DNA of 64,000 bases. Origin: Gnetum montanum (lineage: Eukaryota; Streptophyta; Gnetopsida; Gnetales; Gnetaceae). This document shows, one piece after another, positions 46,490 to 57,668 of this stretch (position 1 is its first letter; each line of letters begins with the position of its first letter). A model generated the notes under the pieces. The model did not search any database. It saw nothing but the letters and a program-made list of their open reading frames with translations, and had not been told where the DNA came from. The position numbers and the translations under genes were made by a program. The DNA lies in the NCBI GenBank assembly GCA_015680685.1, contig MNCI01010443.1:29992-93991 (forward strand), given 5' to 3'.

Positions 46490-48740
46490 AGATTCAAACT
46501 ATGGTGAGGCGTTGGACAATTAGCCACTTGTGGTTGTAAGGACTTGGTTGGACTATTGGTTTTAAAGAAGGATCTCTTCTTTGATCAGTTGTGAAAACCA
46601 ACAGTAGGTTGAGGATTAATAGCCCTTGTAGCATTACGTTGTTGCAGCTAGGCAAGAAGCTCGCCTTGCATAGTTGGAGCAGGTGGTAATGGAGCTGAGG
46701 GTGGAAGAGATGCAGATAAATGAGAGGGATAGTATGTATATGGAACATCACCCCAAGGAGAAGAAGTTCTATAGTACTTGGGGGCTTGGTAGTGAGGTTT
46801 AAGATCAACGTGACTAGTAGAGTCACATGGAGAGATCAACTGCTGAACGTAATACCCATATGGTTCAAGTTGATGGTAAGGATATTGTTGATGTGGTGTT
46901 GGCATTCCCCTTGATTGTGGGTGCTTCCACCATTGATATTGTTCATTCGGTTGTGGTGGAGCTCCACTCGGATAATATGTTAAGGGTTGGTGAAATTTCC
47001 TAGGGTAACCTTGAGGATAAGGTAACCTTCTGGGTGTTTTCCATCTATTTAATTGTGGGTTTAGTGCATACACCCTAGAATTTTGCAGATGTGACACCAC
47101 TAAGCAACATCCCTTAGGATGATCATATTGGCAAATGTCACATCCATCATCATGTCCATGTCTGAATCCACAACCTCTTCAATGACAACAACCTTGCCCT
47201 TACCTTTGTTACGTGTATGCTTAGCTTCTTTCTTTTTCCTCCTCTCTTAGTCACTACTTGGTTCTCTAGACTCCTCTACTATTTTTAGAACAGTTTGAAA
47301 TTTTTCATCTAGGAAGCTCCACATTTGATCGACCTTTGCCGATACTTCTAATGCAAATTTTTGAATGGGTAAAGTCTTTCTATTCACCATCTCTTCAAGT
47401 GATGACTCTTCTTCATCTTCACAAAATCCAATTTCCTTCTTTTGGAGAGAAGGATCTTTGTTGTACTCCTCTGCACTTTCTCTTTTCCTCAACTCACCTT
47501 CCTCCTTGGCAACTTACTCCAATAATCTTTGTATTTGATGGACTTTGAGCTTAAATAGCCTTCCTTGGGCATAATTCCCAAGGGTTCTTTACATTTCATA
47601 CCTAAGCCCATCTATGAGATGGCGTAGTTGTTCCTTTTCTAAGTAACCATGGCTAGGGAAATGATGTAATAATGTATAATATTGGCCCATGATAGCACCC
47701 AAGGGTTCATTTCCTCCTTCTTTCCATCCTTGGATTTGCTTATGCAGGTTGGACACCTGGGAGTATGTTTGATACTTATCATTGAATAGTTCTAACATGG
47801 TACTCCATAAATGAATGGATTCGGGTTCTAAGAATCGGTATCAGCTTTCCACTTTCTTGATCAGTATTTGTGAAAAAAATTTAAATTTTGCCACTCATTT
47901 TCTATATTTTGCAATGCACATGTGTCATGGAATTCTTGTAGATGATTTTGAGGATCAACATTGTATCCCCCTTCAAATTATGGGATGTTATTCATGTCTA
48001 GTCTTTTGATCCTACTATCCTTCTAGTGCCTTGTTGGGATCCTAATGACCTCTATTATATTTAACATACTTCGGGTGGTGAGTAGGGATTCATTTTGATC
48101 ATGCTGTCTATGGAATCTAAGATTCCTATGCTATTCCCTACTCTCCCTTCTTTCATGATGTATTTCTTTGGAATTTCCTTGTCCCCTTTCTTTACTATCT
48201 TGTTGATGATTTCTATCCTACCTACCCTTATCCTCATGGTCTCATCCTTTGCAATTGCATTCAGATCCTGAAGGAGATGATGAAGATGAAGAGGAAGGAG
48301 GACTGGCACCATGATGGCACATATCATCTTCTCTTTGGTGGTTGTGGCCTAGATCGTGGTTACGATCAAAATGTCTATCATTGTCATGCATTCGTGTTCC
48401 TTTTTTGAATCCTTTGTATTTGTTGGTACTAGAACCTAGGTTATGAATAGTTGAATGAAGATTCTAATACCCAACTCCTTGACTGAAGTCAACGAGCAGA
48501 ACATTGTTTTGTGGAAAACCTACCTAGACAGGTTCACCACCCTCATTTTCACCTAGGACATACGAGACATCTTGAGACCACTTCCCCATCACAGATTTGT
48601 AATGTCTCTCCTATTGCAAATCCCTTTACCGTTGTGCCTCAATGGATCGATAATCTCTTGAATCTTTCTCATGCACAATGTACTTTGATTGTAAGTGTTG
48701 CATACCAATTTATGTGAGAGCACGAAGAAGCATGCTTGGT
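46490..48740 (-). pseudogene. gag of element F, N-terminus lost
   Basis: Readable blocks: LLRALT...QSKYIVHEKDSRDYRSIEAQ near 48700, FSQGVGY-NLHSTIHNLGSSTNKYKGF near 48480-48410, LFNDKYQTYSQVSNLHKQIQ near 47790, HLIDGLRYEM near 47600, the E/K-rich frame 47492-47247 (MRKRESAEEYNKDPSLQKKE) and the Q/P/Y/H-rich linker 47100-46648. Homology to B gag and E gag covers all these blocks. It ends at about 48740 in unrelated sequence. Confidence 0.75.
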
Positions 48741-48749
48741 GTCACCCTT

Positions 48750-50889
48750 GTCCTAAGGGCTGACACTTTCTCATCGCCTTCTTCTTCGTCTTCTTCTTCT
48801 TCTGCTCACAAAAGGGCATGCATACATCAATTCAAAACAAATTAGCTCAAAATAGATGCCACGCTACGATGCACTGCCTAACGAAGCATAGAATAGCAGA
48901 CAATAGCAAGGAAAACATTATATAAAAATGCTTACCAATGGGGGGTTGTGTTTGCCGCAGCTTGAACCGCAGTCTTCGTCCCTCCTCTTCATGAGGGCTT
49001 TCCCTATCTTGGGGAGCTCTCTTCCTTCACAGCTCCATGGGCACAGTCTCAAATATGAGACATTTACCCTGTGTCACATTACCAATTATGGTAGGGGACA
49101 TCTCTCCTACGCTGTCCTGGCCGCAAGCACTATGAACTGCTAGACCTTTAGTTGTTACAAACAACGACTCCCCGACCATTTCCGAGGGATCCTGGGCTTG
49201 AATAGTCTGAAGGACTTGTCGAATCCATGGTTTGGAAATCTAGTCACGATCTAGCTCGAACCAGACTCCATTCTCCTGGACCACTAGGAACTCCGCGAAG
49301 TGCTTTAAATAGCCTATGTAGAAGGCATAGTGTATGTTAGAGTGGGAATTCATTTGCTCACGGAGTCCCAAAATCTTGACCTACAAACCACTACATAGGA
49401 ATTTGGCCCAGTTGTAACGGGCCCCCTCCTCCATGACTTCCCACATTACCCAAGCCTGCTCAAGTCCCGGGACCTTCCCTTGGGTGAGCAGTTGAGGAAA
49501 CGCATGGGCACGAAAGATCGGGTATATCCCCATGGCAGGACCTTCCTTAAGCTTTTCCATAGGGAACCCTTTTCACTCCTTGGTGAGCCTCAGCCACTCC
49601 TTGATATGCTACTTCTGAAGGGTCAACTCCTGCTTGCCCTTCTACACCACGTCGGCACCATCAGCAAGGACACTAAACAAATCCTTAAATAGCTAGTCAT
49701 TGATGTCTATGACCACCTGCACACCTTGCACGTACATACGAAAATGGCTCACCTGCCCAGAGAAGGAGTTGACCAAGGAAAGAATCTCAGCATCAGAGAC
49801 ACCCAGATTCGGAGCCATGAACAAATCCATAAGTCCAGCCATTTAGATTTTCTTGAGAAAGGGGTCCAGAGCCCCTCATTCTGACTAACTTTGGCTTGCT
49901 GCTACTTCACCATATTTGAAGTAGATGTTTCCCCCTTGCCTCCTAGCAGTTACCACCATCACCTCACGAGGCTTCCTCATCCCTACAGCAATGTTCAAAA
50001 AATGTACTTGCAAAAATGCAGAAAATGCAAAAACTGCGAAAATACTTGAGCATCTGGCGCCTGTATGTTAATCCACCAGGTCTATACAGTGATGGGAATA
50101 GCAGGAGTTCAACCACTAGAACCGCTTCGAGTGTAACCTACTTGAAAGGTTCTCTCCACTCTTTGTCGAGCCAACCCTTCACCTTGCAATGACTATAGAA
50201 AGAGGCAAGCATGCGTAGGTAGGAATGGTATTCCCTCCCGCAATGACCAATGATGCCTGCCCGTAGGCTCTTGGTAGAGGCAAATTCCCATAAAGCTAGC
50301 TGTGTTGTGGCCAACTCACCCGGCTGGTCATGAACCTCGTTGTCATTAATATAGAACCTAGTGATAAGCACACACTATCAACACTCAGCCAAGTACAGCC
50401 AATGTTGCACAACCAAGCAAAACAAAGATGCGAAACTCACCTGCCAACATAGTAGATGGTCTGTTGTGGGTTCTGAAAGTACGTTTCCATGTGGCATATG
50501 AGATACAATGTCTTTTACTAGTGATAGCACTAGTATTCTGGCATATCCTAGATCCAGGCTAAACCCCTCAACCCTGTTGAGTGTTGAGTAGACCCTCTTC
50601 CTAGCCTGCTTGTGGTCGTGTCATTGGAAAGATATCTCAGGATGCCCTGATTTGTCCCTAGCAGCATGGCCTCTATTATCCCAAATGCCTACGTCTCATC
50701 TAAGGAGGACCAAACCATGAGACTGAAATGGTGGAGAAGGAATTGCAAGAAGTCTCACGCCCTGTCCCTGAACCAAAACGCTCGCTCTACCACACGTATC
50801 GAGGGAGGAGGAACATTGGCCATAGGTCTACCCACATGGCATAGGACCCCTTCAAGGTCCAAAACAATTAGCCTAGACCTTGGCCCTAC
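48750..50889 (-). pseudogene. Antisense multi-exon gene, copy 1, with FCP1-like domain
   Basis: Four exons can be read on the minus strand: 50889-50441, 50357-50046, 49982-48936 and 48801-about 48750. The introns are 50440-50358, 50045-49983 and 48935-48802, with donors GTGAGT, GTATTT and GTAAGC and acceptors ACTAG, GTAG and GCAG. The first junction keeps the reading frame (YYVG-R-FYINDN). Exon 1 contains RLIVLDLEGVLCHV, then FLQFLLHHFSLMVWSS and TLYLICHMETYFQNPQQTIY. The order and spacing fit the FCP1/NIF domain of HAD CTD phosphatases (DLNGLL...RP..FL.FLF..F.VGVWSS...NTLLIDDS.YK..LNPP.T). The first motif Asp is present, the DDS motif is not. Stops are nearly all TAG, TGA or TAA in place of Q, W or R codons. 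Truncated at its 3' end by the F junction. Confidence 0.6.
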
Positions 50890-51239
50890 CTTGCATGACA
50901 CAACCAAAAAATATTGACCTCACATTTGAATGCAATGCATGCACAACATAGCAGCGCTTGGCAGACCATAAATGTAGCATAGCCTAACCCCTTGTCCACA
51001 CATAGCGTAGCAAAGATGTGAAAGCCTAGTGTAGCAAGAACATGCAAGTAGCATAGCGTAATAGAAAAATAGCTAACAACATGCTCAAACAAAGACATGC
51101 GCCATGATGCTACATCACACATAACCAAACCCTCCCAAGTGCTAACAGCGTAATTACAATGTGGCAAACTCTTCAATCAATCTCGCATGCCCATGCAGCA
51201 TAGACACGTCAACACGAGCTCAAGACATGTGACATCTAA
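50890..51239. other. Sequence between antisense copy 1 and the LTR fragment
   Basis: Contains repeated GCATAGC and GCGTAGCA-like words similar in flavour to the U3 of C LTRs, but no clear alignment. It may be the intron upstream of the FCP1-like exon, a diverged U3, or both. Confidence 0.35.
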
Positions 51240-51896
51240 ACTGCATCTTTCGCATGCTCTTAGCCCTATAAATACCCCAATGAGCAACACTCAATGATTG
51301 GTTAGGAATTTGGTTGGCTAGCAAGCAAAAAAAGTTGGCAAGTTGACAATTTAGCATTTTCGCAAGTTGGCAAACTAGTAATCTTGAGCATTGTAAACAA
51401 TTAGCACCCCCGTTTGGCATTCTGCTTTGCTCTTTTTCACTATCTTTGTAGCACTATTCATTGTTAACCTCTGAGTCCATGTTCAAGCATACAGCTGTCT
51501 TGCTTTGAGTGTCTTGGTTACCTTTGGGATCTCTATGCTTTCCAATGTCGCGCAATCAATTGTATCCCCCTTGACAAAGTGAAGTCAAAATCTTGAAGCG
51601 ATGCATTTCCCTAATTTCATTTTACTTTTATTTCCTTCTTGTTATCACATTCTACATCATTTTCCGCCCTTTATTGTTTAAAAAATTATTACTTTATGCT
51701 ATAATTCTTGTTTTCAAATCATACGTTTGCAAAAGGTTATATTAACGCCGACTAAGTCCCTGTCTAATCAACCAGACTGTTCAGGGTGCCCCGTTTCCAT
51801 TTATCTAGCATAGCCCTCACACGAATTTGGGGTTAAGATTATCACGACCGATGACCTCTCGGTGTTTTCCAACCATCGACGTTTTCAATCGCTACA
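51240..51896 (+). repeat. LTR fragment of a C-related family
   Basis: Aligns with the second half of the C LTR from the TATA region (AGCCCTATAAATACCCCAATG at 51262) to the terminus GCTACA. Shared blocks include CAGACTGTTC-GGGTGCCC, TAGCATAGCCCTCACA and TTTGGGGTTAAGATTAT. No PBS follows, so it is a 3' or solo LTR end. The U3 could not be aligned to C, so its start is uncertain. Confidence 0.6.
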
Positions 51897-52334
51897 GTGT
51901 GAACTGGAATGGCCTAAAACTACCAACACATGCTATCAACTTATGTGGCCCAAACTAGCCTAAAACTAGTAAACATTAACATCAACTCATCTCATCATTA
52001 GCATTGAACATAACTAATAAATGTAGTAATCTATACATCATATGCTTCATGTAGCAAAAAGTCCACTACATCTCATACCAATAATTATACATAGCATGCT
52101 CATTAGTGCCATATAGCAAAAATACACAAAAATGCAAAAATGCCTAATGACAGGGCTACATTAGGATCTACTTATCCACTGGTGCTAGGTGGGTGTGGAG
52201 GGCTTTCTTCATCCATTGTGCCACTAGGGCCTACAGCATCACCTAATACCTATCATCACCAACAAAATAGTCAACTAGTAGACAAAAATACAATCCACAA
52301 ACTAACATCAAAAAGCACGAAAACAACATAAAAA
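51897..52334 (+). other. Repeats and spacer of C continuing behind the nested insertions
   Basis: GGCCTAAAACTA and GCCTAAAACTAG copies at 51905-51985 match the style of 39940-40046, suggesting that F plus the Tat-like fragment split one repeat array. The remainder to 52334 is AT-rich and lies behind the last readable splice donor of the antisense gene. Confidence 0.5.
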
Positions 52335-52340
52335 TCTAAC

Positions 52341-55300
52341 CTAAGAGGGTCTCACATTGACCATGTCTAGAGGTAAGCTATCAAGGTCCTCCTCCAAGCA
52401 TCAAAGGATCTCGACCTTAAATAGCCACATCTAGTCCTCCTAGCCAAAGTCAACTTCTGCAAGGGTCTTGCCTTTGTCCATGGCAATCCATATGGGTGGC
52501 TGCATAGAAGAGGTGGCAGATGAAGTCTTCTTTGAGGGCATGATAATCTCCCTCTCTAGGAAACCACTAACCATTGTGTGGTGAGTAAATATCTTGAAGG
52601 CACACCTCTTGTCAATCACCTCAACAAACATCTCAAGTTAATGACAATTGATGGACTCTTCCTTGAGCTGCTGAAGATATGCATCTTGCTCACACTTATA
52701 ATGGTCTTTATGGTTTTTTTATGTATGCCCTCACTTGTACACCTTAGCACTAAAATTCTTCCAATCCTAACTTTTCTAGGCAAGTAGATCCATCTATAAT
52801 TGTTGCTTAATGATCTCATAGGTGGCCTTGTTCTTATCCTGAATGGCCAACCAGTACCTAGCATAGTCGATCTCTATAGTCCACTAGGTACTATCTCTTT
52901 GTGACTAGGTAGCTAAGAAGTCATATCAGGGCTGGATGTCCCTGATTTTCTTATCTTGTCTTGCCACTCTCTCATGAAGTTCATGCACACATTTCTATAG
53001 GTGCTTGTTTGAGTGCTTGCAAACCCATAATGCTTTTGCACAAGAAAGCGTGCACTTGCTAGTGGCCTCATACACATAGTGGGATACCTGCTCCACTTCA
53101 AGAGGGTACTTGGGGATAGCATCTACTTTCTTCACCTAACTCAAATCCCAACAGAGCTTAGAATCTATTGGCATGCTATAAGAAAATCAACATTAACCAT
53201 AGACTAAGCATCAAAATTGGTAAATCAACATAAGCAAAAAAACATCATATGCATATTGAGCTTTGGGTCTGCATGTTGTAGGCAGTCTACCATATCCTCC
53301 ACAATGCCTTCCATGAAGGCAAACTTGTTTGGCATCTTTACCCATGGATTCATGTGGTAGGTAGATGCAGATAGTGAATCACTAGTAGGTATGTCTAAGG
53401 TTGCAACCCAACATTGCAATAAGCAACAACTAAAAAACCAAAGATGCAAGAGCAAAATAGCAACAATAGATGGTAACTTAATAACAATTACCTAGTAAGC
53501 TCTTAAGTGTAAGAGTAGGGGGATTTCCCAACGTCACACCATCAAAGAGGCTGGAAAAATCACCCTCATTGGGGTGGAATAGCCCCTCCACCTCAAACTA
53601 CTAAAGAGCATCTACAACCTCATGTAGCTCCTCCTTGTGTGCCTTCTCCTTAGCTTGAGAAGAGGTTGGCTCTGCCACTATTGTTGCAGTTACTTCAATA
53701 GCCCTCTTTCCTAATTCACAAATATAACATTTTAGCATTAGCATAACATAGAGAAAAACACAAAAAAAAATATAACAAATGCATATATGCACATACTAAC
53801 CTGTAACATTTGTGCACAACCTTAGGATCTTGAGGCAGATCTTCTTAATGCCTTCTTATCTAACTATAGGAGTAGCCTCCTCTACTAGGTGTGGTTTCTT
53901 GAATTTTTCCTTGGAGGATCCCACTATTTTCGCAATATAGAAATTAGCCTTGTTCACATTCCTAATAATAGTTGGGGGACACTCACCTACACTATCACGG
54001 GAATAGTGTGACCACTCCAGATCACCTTTGGTCATTACTAAGTACAACTCATTGATTTCTTTTGGGGGGTCCTATGAGCGAGTGGTTTCAAACATGTGCT
54101 TCACCCTAGGCTTAGACAGTTGCTCACAATCTTACACTACCAAACACCCACTATCTCAGACCACCAGAAGCTCTGTGAACTTTGCAAATACACTACAAAT
54201 AATGTAAAGTGTATGTAAGACCTCACCTAGAAGTTGTAGCGAAGCCTAGTGTTCTTTGAGTGTAGTTCAATGGCAATGTAGGAGGCCCAGTTAAACCTTG
54301 TGCCCTCCTAAAGCATCTTCTTCATCACCCGTGCCTACTCCACCCTAAGGATTTCTCCTTGGAAGAGCAACTTCAAGAAGGCATGAGTATGAAAGAGAGG
54401 GTAGAGCTCCTAGACCTCACGCACATGCACATCTTTAATCGGGATGTCTTTGTGAGACTAGATGACTCCTAGCCACTCCTCAATCTCTCCTCTATGGTCC
54501 ACCTATCTATTGGACTTGTCAATGACTAACAAGCTATTAGTGGAAAGGTAAAAGAGGTTAGTAAAGAGGGCCTTGTTGAATTCCAAAACTACTCTCACTC
54601 CACTCACATAGGTGATGAAGTGGCACACATCATTGCTGAAGAAGTCTATGATGGTGATAATTTTAGCCACCAAAATGCTTGGGGTAAGGGCCAAAAATAG
54701 GTCTATCAGCCCAACATGCATGAGCTGATTGGTTAATGCCTCTGAGGCTTGGTGGCACAACCAATTCTGTGCCCCCTCCACAACACCATACTTCATGATG
54801 AGAGTGGCCTTAGTGTTTCCTGTGGTTACAACCATCACCTCTTCTAAAGTAGCTACAGCTACAACATAGGCAACAACAACATTAGCATTACACAAGAGTA
54901 AATAAACAAGTGCACATGTGAGCAAGCACAAAAACAAAACAATAGATGCTTATGTAGAACAAATGGTGTGTGAGATGGAGGTGGTGATAATGCAAGAATC
55001 TCCTCGAGGTTAAGCTCACCACTAGCCCACCCCTCATCAAGCCAATCATAGGCCTTGCATTGCTCGAATGCCTTTGAGTACCACCTTGAGTAATCCTTTA
55101 GATCATCTACTAGCTATCTAGGGACAACCTCCTAAACATTCATACTAGAGGAAAACATCTCTAGGGTAGTGCAAGTCAAGGAAAGAGCCTCTTCCTCATT
55201 GTGGAGACCCTCATTATCAACTCTAAGTTTGGCATTAAGCATGAGCACTTAGCGGTTAGCAAACTTAACATGAGTCAATAAAGAGGAACACAATGCAAAA

Positions 55301-55769
55301 TCATAAGGGAACTAACCATCTTGCATAGTATATAGTTTCAAATGGATTCTAGAACACTATATGCACATCTAGAGGAATAAAGAGGGTGTTGCTCCTATTG
55401 TAGTAAGCAAACTCCAGAATCCATCAAATCTTGGATAAGGGATGAGTGCCCCTAGGGCCATGGCCCGAACCACTTGCTCTATCATCACTAGTAGTAGGCG
55501 CATTGGACATAAATCTCGATATGCCCTAATTGGTCCCAGGTAGCAATGTCTTGGTGATGACACTTGTAGCCTTCACTACTAAGTGTGACCACATAATCAT
55601 ACTAAAGTATTATAGCAGAAATGCCAAAAACTAGAATGCCCTTGGCCGAAACCACACTACCTGATAACCCACCTACATATCTAGTGCAAGTGTGTTGGGT
55701 ACCAACTCGCTCATAAAATAAAGAATGTTGATGGGCTCCACGATGACTAAGATAGGTTTTAAGAATACC
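52341..55769 (-). pseudogene. Antisense multi-exon gene, copy 2, with FCP1-like domain
   Basis: Exons read leftward: 55769-55317 (453 bp; copy 1 has 449), 55222 to about 54960, 54858-53801 (1058 bp; copy 1 has 1047), 53710-53492, one near 53410-53260 and one from about 53150 to 52341. Splice sites include GTTAGT at 55316, GTTAGT at 53800, GTAATT at 53491 and GTTAGA at 52340. Exon 1 reads FRPRAF-FLAFLL-YFSMIMWSH and YYNRSNTLFI...NPFETIY, the FCP1/NIF pattern. The catalytic D-x-D and DDS residues are lost. Exon 3 aligns with copy 1 over LIDLFLALTPS, GVRVVLEFNKALF, LYPLFHTHAFLKLL and DSVGECPPTIIRNV. The last exon is E/K/Q-rich, probably coiled coil. It lies antisense to C between the pro and RT exons. 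Confidence 0.6.
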
Positions 55770-55923
55770 CTACAACCGCAAAGGCAATCAACATGGCATT
55801 AGTATACACTAGATGCAAATTTTGATAAAGATACATTGAATTAAACTTAGCAAAACTTAACATGACATAGCATAAGTTAGTAACAATATCTTAAGGCCTA
55901 CTAGGGCCCCATGAGTATAGGAC

Positions 55924-55928
55924 ATCAA
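55924..55928. repeat. Left target duplication of the solo LTR (ATCAA)
   Basis: ATCAA precedes the TGAAACACC terminus and is repeated exactly at 57664-57668. Confidence 0.85.
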
Positions 55929-55984
55929 TGAAACACCACTAAATTTGGGCTCCCAATTCTCAACTGGAAATTTGACTAAGTGTA

Positions 55985-56500
55985 AAAACTTGAAAAATTT
56001 TTCTAAGTGTTGAGACTACACTTCCCACTACTGAGACTATGCTTCAAAGCATAGTCAGCGTAGTTGAGACTTATAGTCTAGATTTGCAAAATTCTCTAAG
56101 TGTTAATAGTAGCTGCAAATCTTTCTAAGTGTTTTGGCTATGCTCACCCTACCAGGACTAAGCTCCAGAGCGTAGTCAGCATAGTCAACCTTGGAATGAT
56201 CAGTTTTAAAAATTTTCCTAAGTGTCAAGCCAAAGGCTGCTGAGCATGGTTGCGATGGATGAAAAAATTTGGTAGATTTTCTAACTCCTGAGCCTATGCT
56301 TCTTACTATTCTTTAGAGCATACTTAGAGTAGTTTACATGCATGCATATCTTTGCCAAATTTTTCCAAGTGTAAGGGCTACACTCTCACCTCCGAGACTA
56401 TGCTCTAGAGTATAGCCTGTAATGAGCATCATTTTTTTGGCAAGATTTTCCTAACCCCTAGGACTATGCTCTAGAGCATAGTCAGTGTAGCCTGCTAGAA
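55985..56500 (+). repeat. Palindromic U3 modules of the solo LTR
   Basis: Five modules as in the 5' LTR. The last contains a perfect 22-bp palindrome at 56463-56484 made of GACTATGCTCT and its reverse complement. Confidence 0.75.
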
Positions 56501-56602
56501 GTGCCTTTAGAAGCCTCCAAATCTTAACATTGACCTACATCTCAACTCCAACATTCCTTCAACAAGCAAGATTAGCAATTTGCATCTCTTTTGCATTCCC
56601 CC

Positions 56603-56605
56603 GCG

Positions 56606-56644
<39 letters not shown>

Positions 56645-56645
56645 N
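56603..56645. other. Poly-C run ending in N, assembly artefact
   Basis: About 35 consecutive C followed by the only N of the window. The 5' LTR has CCCATTTGCCCCTAAACTA at this place (34500), so the run replaces about 20 ordinary bases. A proline-rich frame across it is not real. Confidence 0.85.
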
Positions 56646-57663
56646 TACGCTCGACACCACTCAAGAGAGTGGGCAACATAGTCCTAAAGTGTAGTCTCCA
56701 AAACTACATTATTTTGCACTATTTTCAAGTACATTGTAATCTATTTAACACTCGCACATGCAATTTTAGTAGCATAGTCATAGTTTGGTAGTCTCACAAG
56801 GTCCATTGGAGCATGCCAAAAAAACACCATTTTGCTTCAATGGAAGTGTAGTTGGGGATAGCATAGTCTCAACTACCCCTCTACCACATGGCACCTAATC
56901 CATGATTCACACTAATCCTAGGCTTATAAATACCCCTGTGCTTCATGTTTTAAGGGTTGGCATTTTCATTTGGTAGTTTGCATTTTGGCATTGACACTCT
57001 TGCACCTAAGCATCCTTAGCATCTTGACAAAGCTTGGGACACCATCAAACACCATTGCACACCACTATAGCACCATTGTACATTGCCCAACGCACTACAC
57101 ATCATTGCAACTTGTAGGACATTATGGTAGCCAACCTAGTAGGCTTAGACTTCATGGTAACATTAGTTCTTCATAGCTAGACACCCTGAGATTATGACTA
57201 TACTACCTACTATGCCTATTTGTACATTGTATACCTCCTAAAATTTTCTTTACAATTAACTATGCTCCCCCACACCCATCCCCACTGACCCCCACCCCCT
57301 ACGTTTTGGTGGTGCCTCTCGCTCGCTCACATTCTGTGCATTTTTTGCATGATTTTTACATTTTAGCATTCTACTTAAATTTTTCATTGTTAAAGCACAT
57401 ATTCACATGTTTACATTCTTATTTTCACATCTAAAACCTTTACTATGCTCACACCTGCAGACACCACAAACATTGCAAAAAAACATGTTACCTTTAACAC
57501 TGGTTTCATTGTAATACTCATAAGTCCCAATTCGATCGATAAGATTGTTCTCAGTGCCTTGCCTCTATTCCCAGCAAGCCCTCATGTAGAAGTGGGGTCA
57601 AGACTATGAAACCATGGACCTCTTAGTGTTTCGTTTCAGCCTCTGACATTTTTGGTCTCTACA

Positions 57664-57668
57664 ATCAA
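57664..57668. repeat. Right target duplication of the solo LTR (ATCAA)
   Basis: Exact copy of 55924-55928. Confidence 0.85.

Larger units (their letters stand above)
40047..48740 (-). mobile_element. Athila-like element F, 5' end missing
   Basis: Minus-strand element with 3' LTR at 40047-40882, polypurine tract, spacer, integrase, RNaseH/RT, protease and most of gag. At about 48740 gag homology breaks off into the antisense gene, so the 5' LTR, PBS and first part of gag are absent. It is the best preserved pol of the window. It lacks the coiled-coil ORF present in B and E: the LTR-to-integrase spacer is only about 2 kb. Confidence 0.85.
55929..57663 (+). repeat. Solo LTR of the C family
   Basis: TGAAACACC...CTCTACA, flanked on both sides by ATCAA, and not followed by a PBS. 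It is therefore a solo LTR, the usual product of recombination between the two LTRs of one element. It is colinear with 33790-35460 apart from a poly-C/N artefact. It sits in the region upstream of the first readable exon of antisense copy 2. Confidence 0.9.

Noticed and set aside
56591-56791. Proline-rich open frame on the plus strand
   Set aside because: It is created by the poly-C run with N. The homologous LTR has no such frame.
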